A DNA stretch of 49,061 nt from JAKJGV01 sp964617565. Its GTDB lineage: Bacteria > Verrucomicrobiota > Kiritimatiellia > CAIQIC01 > JAGNIJ01. The notes beneath the pieces are model-generated. The model searched no databases. It was not told the DNA's origin and was given only the letters and a program-made list of their open reading frames with translations. This document shows positions 29,215 to 38,109 of the stretch, piece after piece. How positions within the stretch are numbered: the first letter of the stretch is position 1; each line of letters opens with the position of its first letter. The stretch spans positions 1 to 49,061 of the forward strand of contig CAZTYH010000015.1 in assembly GCA_964617565.1 (NCBI GenBank), read 5' to 3'. Position numbers and translations under genes: made by a program.

Positions 29215-29433
29215 ATGAGCAGTGACGATGTGAATGGCTCAGGCGAATGCTCGGCCGACCAGTGGGTGAAAAATACCCGCCTCTTCCGCCAGTGGGAGGA
29301 GACCAAGCGGGAAATTCAGCTCCACAAGTGGTACGAGAGCGAAAAAGCCGGATATGACATCGGCTGGGAACGCGCCGCGGTGGATTGGATGATTCGTTTC
29401 GGCACCCGGGGCTCCCGGGACAAGGCTTCCTGA
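29215..29433 (+). CDS. Small conserved protein of unknown function
   Basis: A 72-residue acidic-basic protein without signal peptide. Its core QWEETKREIQLHKWYESEKA followed by GYDIGWERAAVDWM is rich in aromatic residues and looks like the C-terminal helical motif of DUF4032 proteins (H-R/K-W-Y-x-S-E-x-A-G-x-D-x-G), although this comes from memory. ATG 29215 is the first in-frame ATG that makes sense; the ribosome-binding site is weak. No function can be assigned. Confidence 0.65.
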   Translation: MSSDDVNGSGECSADQWVKNTRLFRQWEETKREIQLHKWYESEKAGYDIGWERAAVDWMIRFGTRGSRDKAS

Positions 29434-29541
29434 TTTTTTCGTTTTCTCTCCTTTGTTTATGCCGGGCGTGCCGGGTCATTGAGGGTTTGGCTTTCCTCCC
29501 GGAGGTCTATCGGTTACAAAATAGTTGGGAGGAGGGCATAA

Positions 29542-32028
29542 ATGAATAGGGGTCGAGTATTTCGTATTGCCTGTCTCGTGGTTTTCGCGGCAGCTCTTGT
29601 TTCCTGTCTGAACGGTTGCGCGTCCGGCGATCCTTACTTCATGAACACCCGTTCGCGGGCCAACGTCCATATTCTTCCGCAGCCCGTGGCGGTCGAGAAA
29701 ATTGCCGTCCTGCCGTTCCGCGCTCCGACGGAACTGATCGGCTCTTCCGTGTCCGACATGTTCGTGACTGAAATTCTCCGCGCGCGTCGCTACGAAGTAG
29801 TGGAGCGAAGCCAGATGGCCAGCGTGTTGAGCGAAGCGGAACTGGCGATGGCGGGATTGTCCTCCGCGCGCGCCGCCGAGGTCGGGAATATGATGGGTGC
29901 GGATGGAGTGATCATCGGCACGGTGGATGAGTACGGCACCGTTGCGCATCGCGGACGGACCTATCCGGTGGTAGGCCTTTCGGTTCGCATGATCGAATGC
30001 AGTTCCGGAAAAGTGATGTGGAGCGCCGATCTCGCGAAGCGTTCCGATGACCGGAATGCCGTGCTTTCCGCTCATGCGCGCGAGGTGGTGCATGAGATCA
30101 TGGCCGGTATTTACCAGAAGTGGCGTTGCCAGCGGGTGATCCCGCGGCGGGACGCGGTGGCATCCAGGTCTGATTCCCCTTCGGCGCCGGTCAGCCGGTC
30201 GCGGCCGGATGACGTGGTCGGCATGGTGGACGAGGAGCCTCCGCCGGTGCCATCCGATTTCACCCTTTCCGACATGGGGTTGCGGGAGGTGACCGTGAAG
30301 TGGGGCGATTCGGCGGGCAGCCCGGCGGTCTACAGGATCGAGCGCGCGTCTTCGGCGGAAGGGCCTTTCACGGAGGTCGCGCGCGTGCCGTATCGCAAGA
30401 AAGAATATACGGATCGCGGATCGCGGGGAGCGCCGCTCCAGGACAGCACGGTTTATTATTATCGTCTTACCGCGCTGACGGAAAGAGGCACGGCGAGCAA
30501 GCCGTCGCGGGTGCGCGAGAGCATGACCGCGTCGCCTCCGGAACCGCCGGCGAAGGTCACGGCGGAAGCGCCGGCCTCGCGGGCGGTGCGCTTGAATTGG
30601 GAACCATCCGCATCGGAAGGCGTAACCAGGTATATCGTGGAGCGCATCAAGGCGGGAGATCAGACCACCCTTAAAAAAGTTGGTGAAGTCGAAGACGTGA
30701 CGTTTTTCGATGGGGGCACGGCCAGGACGGACCTGGAATGCAGCACGGAATATCTTTATCGCGTCACCGCGATCAACCGCGTGGGCTCCGTCGGCTCACC
30801 GTCCAAGGCGGTGCGCGTGAAAACGCAGCCGCCGCCTGCTCCGGTTGAAGGCGTAGCGGCGGGGAGCCGCGAAGTGCGATGCGTGCCGCTGTCGTGGGAC
30901 GTCCATCCCCAGGACGACATCGTCGGTTACATCGTTTACCGCTCCGATGCGGCTGACGGTGAATTCGCGAAAATCGCCGATGTGAAGGGCCGCGAAAACA
31001 CCCGCTATCTCGACGGCGGCAGGGACCCCGGCAACCTGCTCGACGACAGCACGTATTATTATCTGGTCAGCGCGGTAAACCATATTGGTGTGGAAGGCGA
31101 CGATTCAAAAGTCTTCAGCGCTGCGACACGTCCGCCGCCGCCGATGGTCACGGAATTGACCGGCGAGTCGTTCCGGCCATGCGAAGTTCCTCTGAAGTGG
31201 AATATGTCGGGCGACGAGAAAGTGATCGGGTACGCGATTGCCCGCGCGGAGCCGGATTCCGACCACTTCATCGAAATTGCGCAGGTGCAGGGGCGAGAGG
31301 TTGCGGAATATCTTGATCGAGGGCAGAAGTCCTCATGGTTCGGGCGCGGATCGTCCGGCCTCGGCGACCTGGCGAGCGGCACGGAGTATCGGTATCGCGT
31401 CTGCGCATTCAATACGGCACAAGCGCGCTCGGAATGGTCGGAGCCGGTTGCCGTGACGACGAAGTTCGTGCCGGAAATCCCGAAGGGATTGGCGACGACG
31501 ACAAACCAGCCGCGCCAAGTGCAGATGGGCTGGGACGAAAACCCCGAGAGCGACATCCGCGAATACGTGATCGAGGGGTCGAGCGACGGCCGCAGGTTCA
31601 GAGAAGTGGCGCGCGTCGCGGCTGAAACAGGCGAATTGATTGCGACGGATGGGCAACTGGCGGATAACGAAAGGCGCTGGTACCGGGTCAAGGCGATTGA
31701 CGCGGACACGCTGGAGAGCGAGTGGTGCGAGGCTGTCGAGGGCCGGGCCAAGCCCGTGCCGGACGCGCCGTCGGATATGGACTTTGAGTTTAACGATGAC
31801 GGGGCGGTCGTTCGCTGGAGCGCGCCGGACCAGCCGGACATCACGGGATACAAGGTGTGGAAGAAGGGGTTGTTGAACGCGCAGGAGCTTGGGGCCGTGG
31901 AAGCCACGGAATTTGCGATCGAGGCCGCCGTGTTGGGCAAGGGGATCACGATACAGGTGAGCGCTCTCGATGCGGATGGCTTGGAAAGCGCGCGCACGGC
32001 GCCGCTGGAAATCAAGCCCGCGCGATAG
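29542..32028 (+). CDS. CsgG/LpoB-like lipoprotein with fibronectin type III repeats (locus A)
   Basis: The 828-residue product has a lipoprotein signal (lipobox CLNGC, about residue 28). Residues about 50-200 form a CsgG/LpoB-type domain: KIAVLPFRAP, YEVVERSQMASVLSEAE, GADGVIIGTVDEYG. The remainder (about 235-826) is some six fibronectin type III repeats, each with the L-x-W...I-x-Y-x-V/I-x-R rhythm. CsgG forms an outer-membrane export pore, while LpoB activates a peptidoglycan synthase; the sequence does not decide. A strong GGGAGGAGGG lies before the ATG. A full-length paralogue is encoded at 38784. The next gene, a giant secreted protein, is the likely partner. Confidence 0.88.
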   Translation: MNRGRVFRIACLVVFAAALVSCLNGCASGDPYFMNTRSRANVHILPQPVAVEKIAVLPFRAPTELIGSSVSDMFVTEILRARRYEVVERSQMASVLSEAELAMAGLSSARAAEVGNMMGADGVIIGTVDEYGTVAHRGRTYPVVGLSVRMIECSSGKVMWSADLAKRSDDRNAVLSAHAREVVHEIMAGIYQKWRCQRVIPRRDAVASRSDSPSAPVSRSRPDDVVGMVDEEPPPVPSDFTLSDMGLREVTVKWGDSAGSPAVYRIERASSAEGPFTEVARVPYRKKEYTDRGSRGAPLQDSTVYYYRLTALTERGTASKPSRVRESMTASPPEPPAKVTAEAPASRAVRLNWEPSASEGVTRYIVERIKAGDQTTLKKVGEVEDVTFFDGGTARTDLECSTEYLYRVTAINRVGSVGSPSKAVRVKTQPPPAPVEGVAAGSREVRCVPLSWDVHPQDDIVGYIVYRSDAADGEFAKIADVKGRENTRYLDGGRDPGNLLDDSTYYYLVSAVNHIGVEGDDSKVFSAATRPPPPMVTELTGESFRPCEVPLKWNMSGDEKVIGYAIARAEPDSDHFIEIAQVQGREVAEYLDRGQKSSWFGRGSSGLGDLASGTEYRYRVCAFNTAQARSEWSEPVAVTTKFVPEIPKGLATTTNQPRQVQMGWDENPESDIREYVIEGSSDGRRFREVARVAAETGELIATDGQLADNERRWYRVKAIDADTLESEWCEAVEGRAKPVPDAPSDMDFEFNDDGAVVRWSAPDQPDITGYKVWKKGLLNAQELGAVEATEFAIEAAVLGKGITIQVSALDADGLESARTAPLEIKPAR

Positions 32029-32093
32029 GCTGTTCGGGGAAATGTACGCCGCGCTTTTTGAGGGGTATGATAGTTTGTTTTGGAGGTGCGTCC

Positions 32094-35000
32094 ATGAATC
32101 ATGATCACTTTTCCAATGGTTGGAAAAATTCACGCGCGTTTTTCCAGGCATTGGAAAAAGTTTCCGTGCGTTTTTTTGGTTTTGCCTTGCTGCTCCTGCT
32201 CTCATCAATCCTGCAGTTGCCGGTCGCGGCGGAGGATCTTTCACAGTACGGGCAGGAGTGGGATGGCATTAAGCAGGAGTTGAACGACGCGCGGCGCGCG
32301 CACGACGCGAAGATGCAGGAAATCAAGAAGAACAATCCGCCCGGCCAGCAGCGGGACGCGCTGCTGGAGACGGAAAACGCGAGCTTCCGCGCGAAGAACC
32401 AGGACCTCGGCGCGCGACGCGACAAAATTCACCAGAAGGTGATCGAGGAGGTCAACAAGCGTGCCGCAGGAGGACAGACGGACGCTTCCGCCGAGATGAA
32501 GGCGACGAAGGGCACGAAGCCGGGTGACAAAGGTTTCCGCGGGACCGACGGCGGCGATCTCGACACGGGCAGCGGATCGCGCACGGCGGACAAGGTGCAG
32601 GACGTGCTCGACGACATGGGGATCAAGGTCAAGGGTCAGACACGCGGCGGCACCGTCGAGTTCGGTGACGATTTCAATCTGACGGTGAACAAAGAAGGCA
32701 GGATGGGAAGGCCGGGCAGCGCCGCGCACCAGACACAGATTGGGGTGGACGCAAAGAACCCGGAGACGTTCGTGTCCGAAGGCATGGGCAAAGATCAGGT
32801 CGGGCGCAAGGCCGTCGAGGTGCAGGACAACATCAAGAAGGCGCGTGGTGCGTACGACGCTCCTCCGCAGGAGGTGGCCTCCAATCCCGATATGCAGCAG
32901 AAGATGGCGAAGTCCACGAAGAAGATCATGGACACACAAACGTTGTCCGATACCGAGATCGGCGACGCGCTCAAGCAGAGCGGGTCGAAGGAGACGGTGC
33001 AGGAGTTCAAGGATCGGATGGAGCGCATCAAGGAGGGACGTGCGAAGCCCGGCGACATGACGCCGGAGAACGTCGAATCAACGCAGAAGGCGTGCAAGAA
33101 GATCGCGGAAAACGCGTCGAACAAATCTACCACGCAGGCGCAGCAGGATATGCGGACACAGGAACAGAAGATCCGCGATCTTGAGGCCAAAGGCGATCCG
33201 GCATCGAAGAAGCAGGCTCAGCAGATGCGCGAGGANNNNNNNNNNNNNNNNNNNNNNNNNNNNNNNNNNNNNNNNNNNNNNNNNNNNNNNNNNNNNNNNN
33301 NNNNNNNNNNNNNNNNNNNNNNNNNNNNNNNNNNNGTGAAAGATCGCGGAGGCAAGGATACCGCGCCGCAAAAGGGCCTCGATGGCGCCGGGCCGGAGGA
33401 GAGCAGTTGGAATGCAGGTGATCAGGCTGTGGAGGGTGTCAAGCAAGCGGGTTCTTATGGGAAGACGGTCCTTGACGGCGTTTCGCTCGGTGGCGTGAGC
33501 CGCGGCGACCAGTCGCAGAGCGACCTCGACGGCGCGGTGTCCGACGCGGATCACGTTCAGAAGCAGACGGAGCAGCAGGTGCTCAGTAAGCTTTACACGG
33601 AATTACGGGATCGCGGCGCGACAGAGGAAGAGGCGCGTAACGCGGTGAGTAACTATCTCTCAGATCCGAACGGCGTACGCAACCTGATGGCGGATTTGAA
33701 GGAGCGTGATCCGGAGGCGGCCAAGGGCTCGGGCCGCAAGATCGGGCCCGTTGCCGTTGATAACGTCGAGATCGAAGAAGATAAGGACGGCGTCGGCCAG
33801 CGTATTGTTGACACGTTCGTAGGCGCAGGCACGGCGATGAAGGAAACGCTGGTGGATAAGCCTGTCGGAGTAGTCAACGACACGGTAAACGACCTCATGG
33901 ACGCGACGGGTATTGGGTCCGCAAAGAACGATGCCGAGCGCAATGCCGTCGAGCAGAACGAGTTGGCGGACATCAGCAACAGACAGATCTACGACCGGCT
34001 GATTCGCGATGGCGCGACGCCGGAACAGGCGCAGAAGGCTGTTGATGGCTTGGCGAGAGTGAACTCGACCGAGCTTCGAAACCTGCAAAGGGAACTCAAG
34101 GACCGCAACGCGCAAAAAGATCAACAGGCGAAAGACCGGGAAGGGAAGGATCAGAAGGGAAAGGACGGCAAGACCGGCAAGGACGGCAAAGAACCCAAAG
34201 AGCCGAAGGATCCCGTGAAGAGCATCTTTGGGCCGCGCGAGCCGAAAACATCCGGCCGGGACGACTTTGCAGGCGGAGGGAAGGACGGCGAGCGCAGCGA
34301 GCCTGAGCCGCCGCAGACGCCGGAAGAACCGGCCTACACCGGACCTCAGAACGATGCCGGCGAGCGGGTTGATGCGGGACGGTACGAGCAGGGGGACCGG
34401 ATCATCACGCAGGACGGCACGGAATGGGTGAACCGCGATGGGAATTGGGAGAAGACGGGCGACATGTACGATTCGTATCCGCCGCCGAACGATTTGAGGG
34501 ACGGCGAGGGTGGCGAGTGGGTGGACTACGGCGACGATGATCACGGCAGGGGTGGTGGCGGGGGGCTTGATGGATTCGTTGAACGAACGGAGTCGGGCTT
34601 TCGGGAGGGCAGCGAGAACGGATACCGTCACATGGGCCTGCAGGGCGAGATCCAGGTTGCGTCGGCTGCCGGCGACAAGAATTTGCGGGATGCGTCAGGA
34701 ATCAAGAATCGAGCCGGCGCGGACGCCGGGGCCACGGGCGACCGAAGCTCGCGGCAGACGGCGCAGGGGGATCGCGAGGATGGGTGGGGTCGGACGTTGG
34801 CCGATGCGGTTCAGCAGGGGATCGAGACCGGTTTGAAGCAGGCGGCCAGTTCGTTCGGTCAGTCTGCGGCGGATCGGGCATCGGGCGAGATATTCCGGGA
34901 CAACAAGAATTCGGACAACGGCAGCAGCGGTTCGGGCGATGGCGGTTCCGCGGATGGTGGGTCTGGAAGTGGCGATGCTGTTGTGCAGGGCGGTGGTTCT

Positions 35001-35618
35001 TCGGGGGGTGGTGGCGGTGGACAGATTGCCAGTGGCGGCGGTGGCGGTGGAGGCGGAAGCGGTGGCGGTAAAGGGCACAAAGGTGGTAAAGGGGGGCGTG
35101 GAGGAAAGGGATCTGCGGGTGGCACTGGTGCTGGCGCTGGCGGCCAACAGGCCTACTGCCCGAATTGCGGGAGTACGGATATTGTATGGAACAAGGTGAC
35201 AGGGCCGAACGGACAGACCGGAACCGAGGGACGTTGCGCAAAATGCGGTTCACTCGGTCGCTACGGAACACCGCCCGCGAAGCCTCCGGCGGAAACGGGA
35301 CAGGGCGCGACAAGTGGTGGCGGTGGCGGCTGGCAATGCGGGATGTGTGGGCATAACCAGTATTCTTCCAAGAAGGTGACTGCGAACAGCATCACATATC
35401 AATGCGCCAAGTGCGGGTTCCCCTCGACGGAAGCGATCCAGGCACCACCGAAAGCTCCGCCCCCACCGCCCCCGCCTCCTCCGAAGAAGACGCGCCAGGC
35501 GTGTTTCTGCGGGGCCCCAGTCACTTACTCGCACGACCACTATTTGTATGGATCCGTCTACAAGTGCAGCGCTGGACATGCCGTGAAGGGGCAGGATCTG
35601 ATCACGGTGGAGGAGTAG
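32094..35618 (+). CDS. Giant secreted glycine-rich protein with C-terminal zinc ribbons (gap inside)
   Basis: About 1174 residues as assembled, with a 100-N gap at 33236-33335 of unknown true length. After the signal peptide (FFGFALLLLLSSILQLPVAA, cleavage before ED) comes a charged, coiled region. A motif of about 45 residues (Q.Y..L...GAT.E.A..AV...LRNL) occurs twice near nt 33550-33720 and 33955-34110, then KDGK-rich low complexity. A glycine/serine-rich stretch (34915-35150) is followed by two CxxC zinc ribbons (YCPNCGSTD, WQCGMCGHN), a run of nine prolines and a last Cys/His module (ACFCGAP...YKCSAGH). ATG 32094 follows TGGAGG; its first 24 codons lie on palindromic repeats, and GTG 32166 would give a perfect signal peptide. 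No known family; probably a surface or periplasmic structural protein. Confidence 0.85.
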   Translation: MNHDHFSNGWKNSRAFFQALEKVSVRFFGFALLLLLSSILQLPVAAEDLSQYGQEWDGIKQELNDARRAHDAKMQEIKKNNPPGQQRDALLETENASFRAKNQDLGARRDKIHQKVIEEVNKRAAGGQTDASAEMKATKGTKPGDKGFRGTDGGDLDTGSGSRTADKVQDVLDDMGIKVKGQTRGGTVEFGDDFNLTVNKEGRMGRPGSAAHQTQIGVDAKNPETFVSEGMGKDQVGRKAVEVQDNIKKARGAYDAPPQEVASNPDMQQKMAKSTKKIMDTQTLSDTEIGDALKQSGSKETVQEFKDRMERIKEGRAKPGDMTPENVESTQKACKKIAENASNKSTTQAQQDMRTQEQKIRDLEAKGDPASKKQAQQMREXXXXXXXXXXXXXXXXXXXXXXXXXXXXXXXXXXVKDRGGKDTAPQKGLDGAGPEESSWNAGDQAVEGVKQAGSYGKTVLDGVSLGGVSRGDQSQSDLDGAVSDADHVQKQTEQQVLSKLYTELRDRGATEEEARNAVSNYLSDPNGVRNLMADLKERDPEAAKGSGRKIGPVAVDNVEIEEDKDGVGQRIVDTFVGAGTAMKETLVDKPVGVVNDTVNDLMDATGIGSAKNDAERNAVEQNELADISNRQIYDRLIRDGATPEQAQKAVDGLARVNSTELRNLQRELKDRNAQKDQQAKDREGKDQKGKDGKTGKDGKEPKEPKDPVKSIFGPREPKTSGRDDFAGGGKDGERSEPEPPQTPEEPAYTGPQNDAGERVDAGRYEQGDRIITQDGTEWVNRDGNWEKTGDMYDSYPPPNDLRDGEGGEWVDYGDDDHGRGGGGGLDGFVERTESGFREGSENGYRHMGLQGEIQVASAAGDKNLRDASGIKNRAGADAGATGDRSSRQTAQGDREDGWGRTLADAVQQGIETGLKQAASSFGQSAADRASGEIFRDNKNSDNGSSGSGDGGSADGGSGSGDAVVQGGGSSGGGGGGQIASGGGGGGGGSGGGKGHKGGKGGRGGKGSAGGTGAGAGGQQAYCPNCGSTDIVWNKVTGPNGQTGTEGRCAKCGSLGRYGTPPAKPPAETGQGATSGGGGGWQCGMCGHNQYSSKKVTANSITYQCAKCGFPSTEAIQAPPKAPPPPPPPPPKKTRQACFCGAPVTYSHDHYLYGSVYKCSAGHAVKGQDLITVEE
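32109..32159. repeat. Pair of TTTTCCA/TGGAAAA palindromes
   Basis: Two inverted repeats in tandem: TTTTCCAATGGTTGGAAAA at 32109-32127 (8-base arms, 3-base centre) and a second at 32139-32159 (TTTTTCCA, GGCAT, TGGAAAAA). I remember this as a frequent dispersed element in Verrucomicrobiota-type genomes, often seen in translated form as F-S-N-x-W-K / F-F-Q-x-L-E-K. Here it lies within the first codons of the giant protein gene. Confidence 0.75.
33236..33335. other. Assembly gap of 100 N
   Basis: The flanks share no repeated bases, so real sequence of unknown length is missing. The reading frame happens to continue across 100 N, but this length is a placeholder. Confidence 0.95.
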
Positions 35619-35659
35619 CGCGGGATGTATGGATTGCGGCTGGTTGTCGGGAGTTGGTG

Positions 35660-36031
35660 GTGAAAGCCAAAACACATCTTTATATAGTAACCACAATCCT
35701 GTTTTTTTTCGGATTGTGCATGGTGCTTGGCGGAGCGATTCTTGCCGTTGCTTATTGGCCCGATTGGAGCAGCATGCGGCACGGGCAGGCAAGCATCGCG
35801 CATATTTTTCAGCTTACAATTTCGCTTACAGGCGGAATCGCTGCCCTGCTGTCGTTTCTGTACTTTAGAATTGCAAACTCATACTGGCGCGCGGCCCGAC
35901 TGGGCGAAGAAGTCCCTTCCGCCAGGTTTATTATCGTGTTCATGATTCTTTTTTTTCCTGTGGGGACCGTGTTGGGGGGATATGCCTTATTTGCGCGACA
36001 CCGCTACTTGCAGGCGCTCGCGGAAAGTTAA
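35660..36031 (+). CDS. Small three-helix membrane protein
   Basis: A 123-residue product starting MKAKTHLYIVTTILFFFGL with three hydrophobic segments (about residues 7-27, 45-65 and 84-105). GTG 35660 is chosen for GGGAG six bases upstream; GTG 35657 is an equal alternative. It follows the giant protein gene by about 40 bases and may share its transcript. The last 92 bases overlap the convergent rlmN gene. No family recognised. Confidence 0.6.
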   Translation: MKAKTHLYIVTTILFFFGLCMVLGGAILAVAYWPDWSSMRHGQASIAHIFQLTISLTGGIAALLSFLYFRIANSYWRAARLGEEVPSARFIIVFMILFFPVGTVLGGYALFARHRYLQALAES

Positions 36032-37073
36032 GCTCGTACTGATTCTGCAACGCAAGCATTCCGCATGCGGCGTGGATATCTGCGCCGCCGCTGTAGCGAC
36101 GAACGACCGGGGCGCGGATATGTTTTCTCAGGGCGTCGCGGAACGCGCTGAGTTCGTCGCGCGTCGGCGGATGGAACCGGCCGGATGGATCGTTGACGTC
36201 AATGAGATCAATCTTCACCGGCAGATCGCGCACGAGATCGGCCAACTCCATCGCGTCGCGCTCGGTCGTATTCACGCCCGACATCATGATCCAAGCGATC
36301 GTCGCACGGCGGCGCGTGGCGGCATGATATTCCCGCAGCGCGGCGATGAGTTCGGTGGTCGGATGCCATTGTTCAACAGGCATAAGTTCTCGGCGGCGCG
36401 CCGGGTCGGCGATGGTGAGCGAGACGATCAACTGGTATCGCCGTCGCTCGGCAGTGAATCGCCGGATGCCCGGAACGATGCCTGCGGTGGAAATCGTGAT
36501 GGATTTTGAATTGATCGCCATGCCGCAGGGTTCGGAGCATATGGCAGCGGCGGTCATGACGGCGTCGTAATTCAGCATTGGCTCGCCCATGCCCATGAAG
36601 ACGATGCCGCGCACGGGCAGGTCGGAGTTGGCCTGAATCTTGATGACCTGGTCAACAATTTCCCAGGCGGCGAGATTGCGGCGGAATCCAAGGCGGGCCG
36701 TTGCGCAGAAGTCGCAGCCGAGTCCACAGCCCACCTGGGAGCTTACGCACACGATCTGCTTGCGGTCGTGCGGGCGGTGCAGGATCGGAATGCCGACGGC
36801 CTCAAACTCGTCGCCGCCGTCGCCGCGGAACAGGTATTTCGCGAAACCGTCTTTTGGCGAGACAAGTTTCTCGACGATTTCCAGGTTTGGGATTGCGGTT
36901 GCCGTACGAGCCCTTTCCAGCGCGCGCGCGGAAATCGCCGGGGCCGCTGAAGGGAAAGTGTTCTGCCGGATGACGGAAGCCTGGATGACCCGCGCGATGC
37001 GCGGCGTGATGCCCTGGTCGGCGAGCGCATTATGCAATGCGTCTGCCGTCTGGTTTTTCAGAATGAGTGACAT
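35940..37073 (-). CDS. rlmN: Dual-specificity RNA methyltransferase RlmN-like
   Basis: RlmN is a radical-SAM enzyme that makes m2A at 23S rRNA position 2503 and tRNA position 37. The 377-residue product keeps all key residues: the CX3CX2C cluster in CGLGCDFCATA, the methyl-carrying cysteine seven residues before it (IVCVSSQ) and the second catalytic cysteine in DIHAACGML. GFRRNL and FMGMGEPMLNY are typical. ATG 37073 (MSLILKNQTADAL) is chosen by family length; earlier ATGs are in frame. The C-terminal tail of about 30 residues after GMLALQ is longer than usual and lies over the end of the membrane protein gene on the other strand. Confidence 0.93.
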   Translation of the reverse strand: MSLILKNQTADALHNALADQGITPRIARVIQASVIRQNTFPSAAPAISARALERARTATAIPNLEIVEKLVSPKDGFAKYLFRGDGGDEFEAVGIPILHRPHDRKQIVCVSSQVGCGLGCDFCATARLGFRRNLAAWEIVDQVIKIQANSDLPVRGIVFMGMGEPMLNYDAVMTAAAICSEPCGMAINSKSITISTAGIVPGIRRFTAERRRYQLIVSLTIADPARRRELMPVEQWHPTTELIAALREYHAATRRRATIAWIMMSGVNTTERDAMELADLVRDLPVKIDLIDVNDPSGRFHPPTRDELSAFRDALRKHIRAPVVRRYSGGADIHAACGMLALQNQYELNFPRAPASSGVAQIRHIPPTRSPQEKKES

Positions 37074-37226
37074 GAAGCATAGGTATAACATGTTTGCGGC
37101 GGAGTGCATGAGAAGAGAGACGCAATCCCGGAAATGACCAGGGGATCCATGCCCAAACGTGTCTTGATGCCTTTCTCACCCCAACATTATCCAGGTTAAG
37201 TGACAAACACAAAACGGAGCACAGGC

Positions 37227-37255
37227 TTGTGTGCATGCCACAGCTTTTGTATCAG
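37227..37255 (+). promoter_or_regulatory. Weak promoter-like sequence before the methyltransferase
   Basis: TTGTGT (37227-37232), 17 bases and TATCAG (37250-37255), about 21 bases before the start codon at 37276. It lies in the 202-base gap after the rlmN start, which holds no other clear signal. Confidence 0.2.
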
Positions 37256-37275
37256 GGGCTTAAGAGGAGATTGAT

Positions 37276-38058
37276 ATGAAAAGGGCGAAGAAGCGCTCCC
37301 GTTATGCGATGCAGGACGCCTACGGCGCGGAATTGCTTGCGACTCATGCAGGAGAGAATGATTTTGAGATCGTCGAGCGTGATGACGGCTATATTGAGGC
37401 GGGCACGACCGTGAAGATGTATTTTACGGAATATGCCGATTGGTCTCCCGCGGAGAAGAAGGCGATTCGCCATGCGAAAGGGCGGGTCCTCGATATCGGT
37501 TGCGGCGCGGGACGGCACGCGCTTTACCTGCAATCGCGCGGGCTGGATGTGCTGGCGACCGATGTCTCGCCCGGAGCCGTCAAGGTCAGCCGCCTGCGCG
37601 GTGTGAAGAAGACGCGTTGCGTCGGCATTGACGATCTATCGCCCGCGCTCGGAATGTTCGACACCCTTGTGATGTTCGGGAATAACTTCGGGCTCTTCGG
37701 GAGTCCGGAAAAAGCAAAACGACTGCTCCGTCGGTTTCATCGCATGACGAGCGACGGTGCAAGGATTATTGCCCAGTGTATGGATCCCTACGGCACGACT
37801 TTCGAGCCACACCTGGAGTATCATCGCTTCAACCGGAAGCGCGGGCGCATGAGCGGTCAATTGCGGATACGGGTTTGTTTCCGAAAATGGAGGAGTCCGT
37901 GGTTCGATTACCTCTTTGTTTCGCGTTCCGAGCTGGCGGAGATTCTGAAGGGGACGGGTTGGCGTGTGCGCGAGCACATTCCGCCCCGCGGCGCGAGTTA
38001 TTTTGCGATCCTGGAAAAGACGGGGAAGAAACCGTCGCGTGGTGCTGTCAGAAATTGA
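37276..38058 (+). CDS. SAM-dependent methyltransferase
   Basis: The 260-residue protein has the class I methyltransferase motif I GRVLDIGCGAGRHALYL, the acidic strand end VLATDVSPGAV and motif IV-like FDTLVMFGNNFGLFG, as in small-molecule methyltransferases of the Methyltransf_11/25 type. The N-terminus is basic (MKRAKKRSRY). GAGGAG precedes the ATG by a proper distance. Target unknown; it is not obviously linked to its neighbours. Confidence 0.85.
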   Translation: MKRAKKRSRYAMQDAYGAELLATHAGENDFEIVERDDGYIEAGTTVKMYFTEYADWSPAEKKAIRHAKGRVLDIGCGAGRHALYLQSRGLDVLATDVSPGAVKVSRLRGVKKTRCVGIDDLSPALGMFDTLVMFGNNFGLFGSPEKAKRLLRRFHRMTSDGARIIAQCMDPYGTTFEPHLEYHRFNRKRGRMSGQLRIRVCFRKWRSPWFDYLFVSRSELAEILKGTGWRVREHIPPRGASYFAILEKTGKKPSRGAVRN

Positions 38059-38109
38059 CGTGACGGGGTATAGAGCAGATGGGATGCTCGAATCATGGAG
38101 GGGCTTATC

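Noticed and set aside
32109..32159. CRISPR-like array
   Set aside because: Only two palindromes with a short interval and no spacer series; no cas genes anywhere.
34915..35150. DNA-level tandem repeat in the glycine-rich region
   Set aside because: The repeats follow from glycine and serine codons; no unit of constant length could be found.
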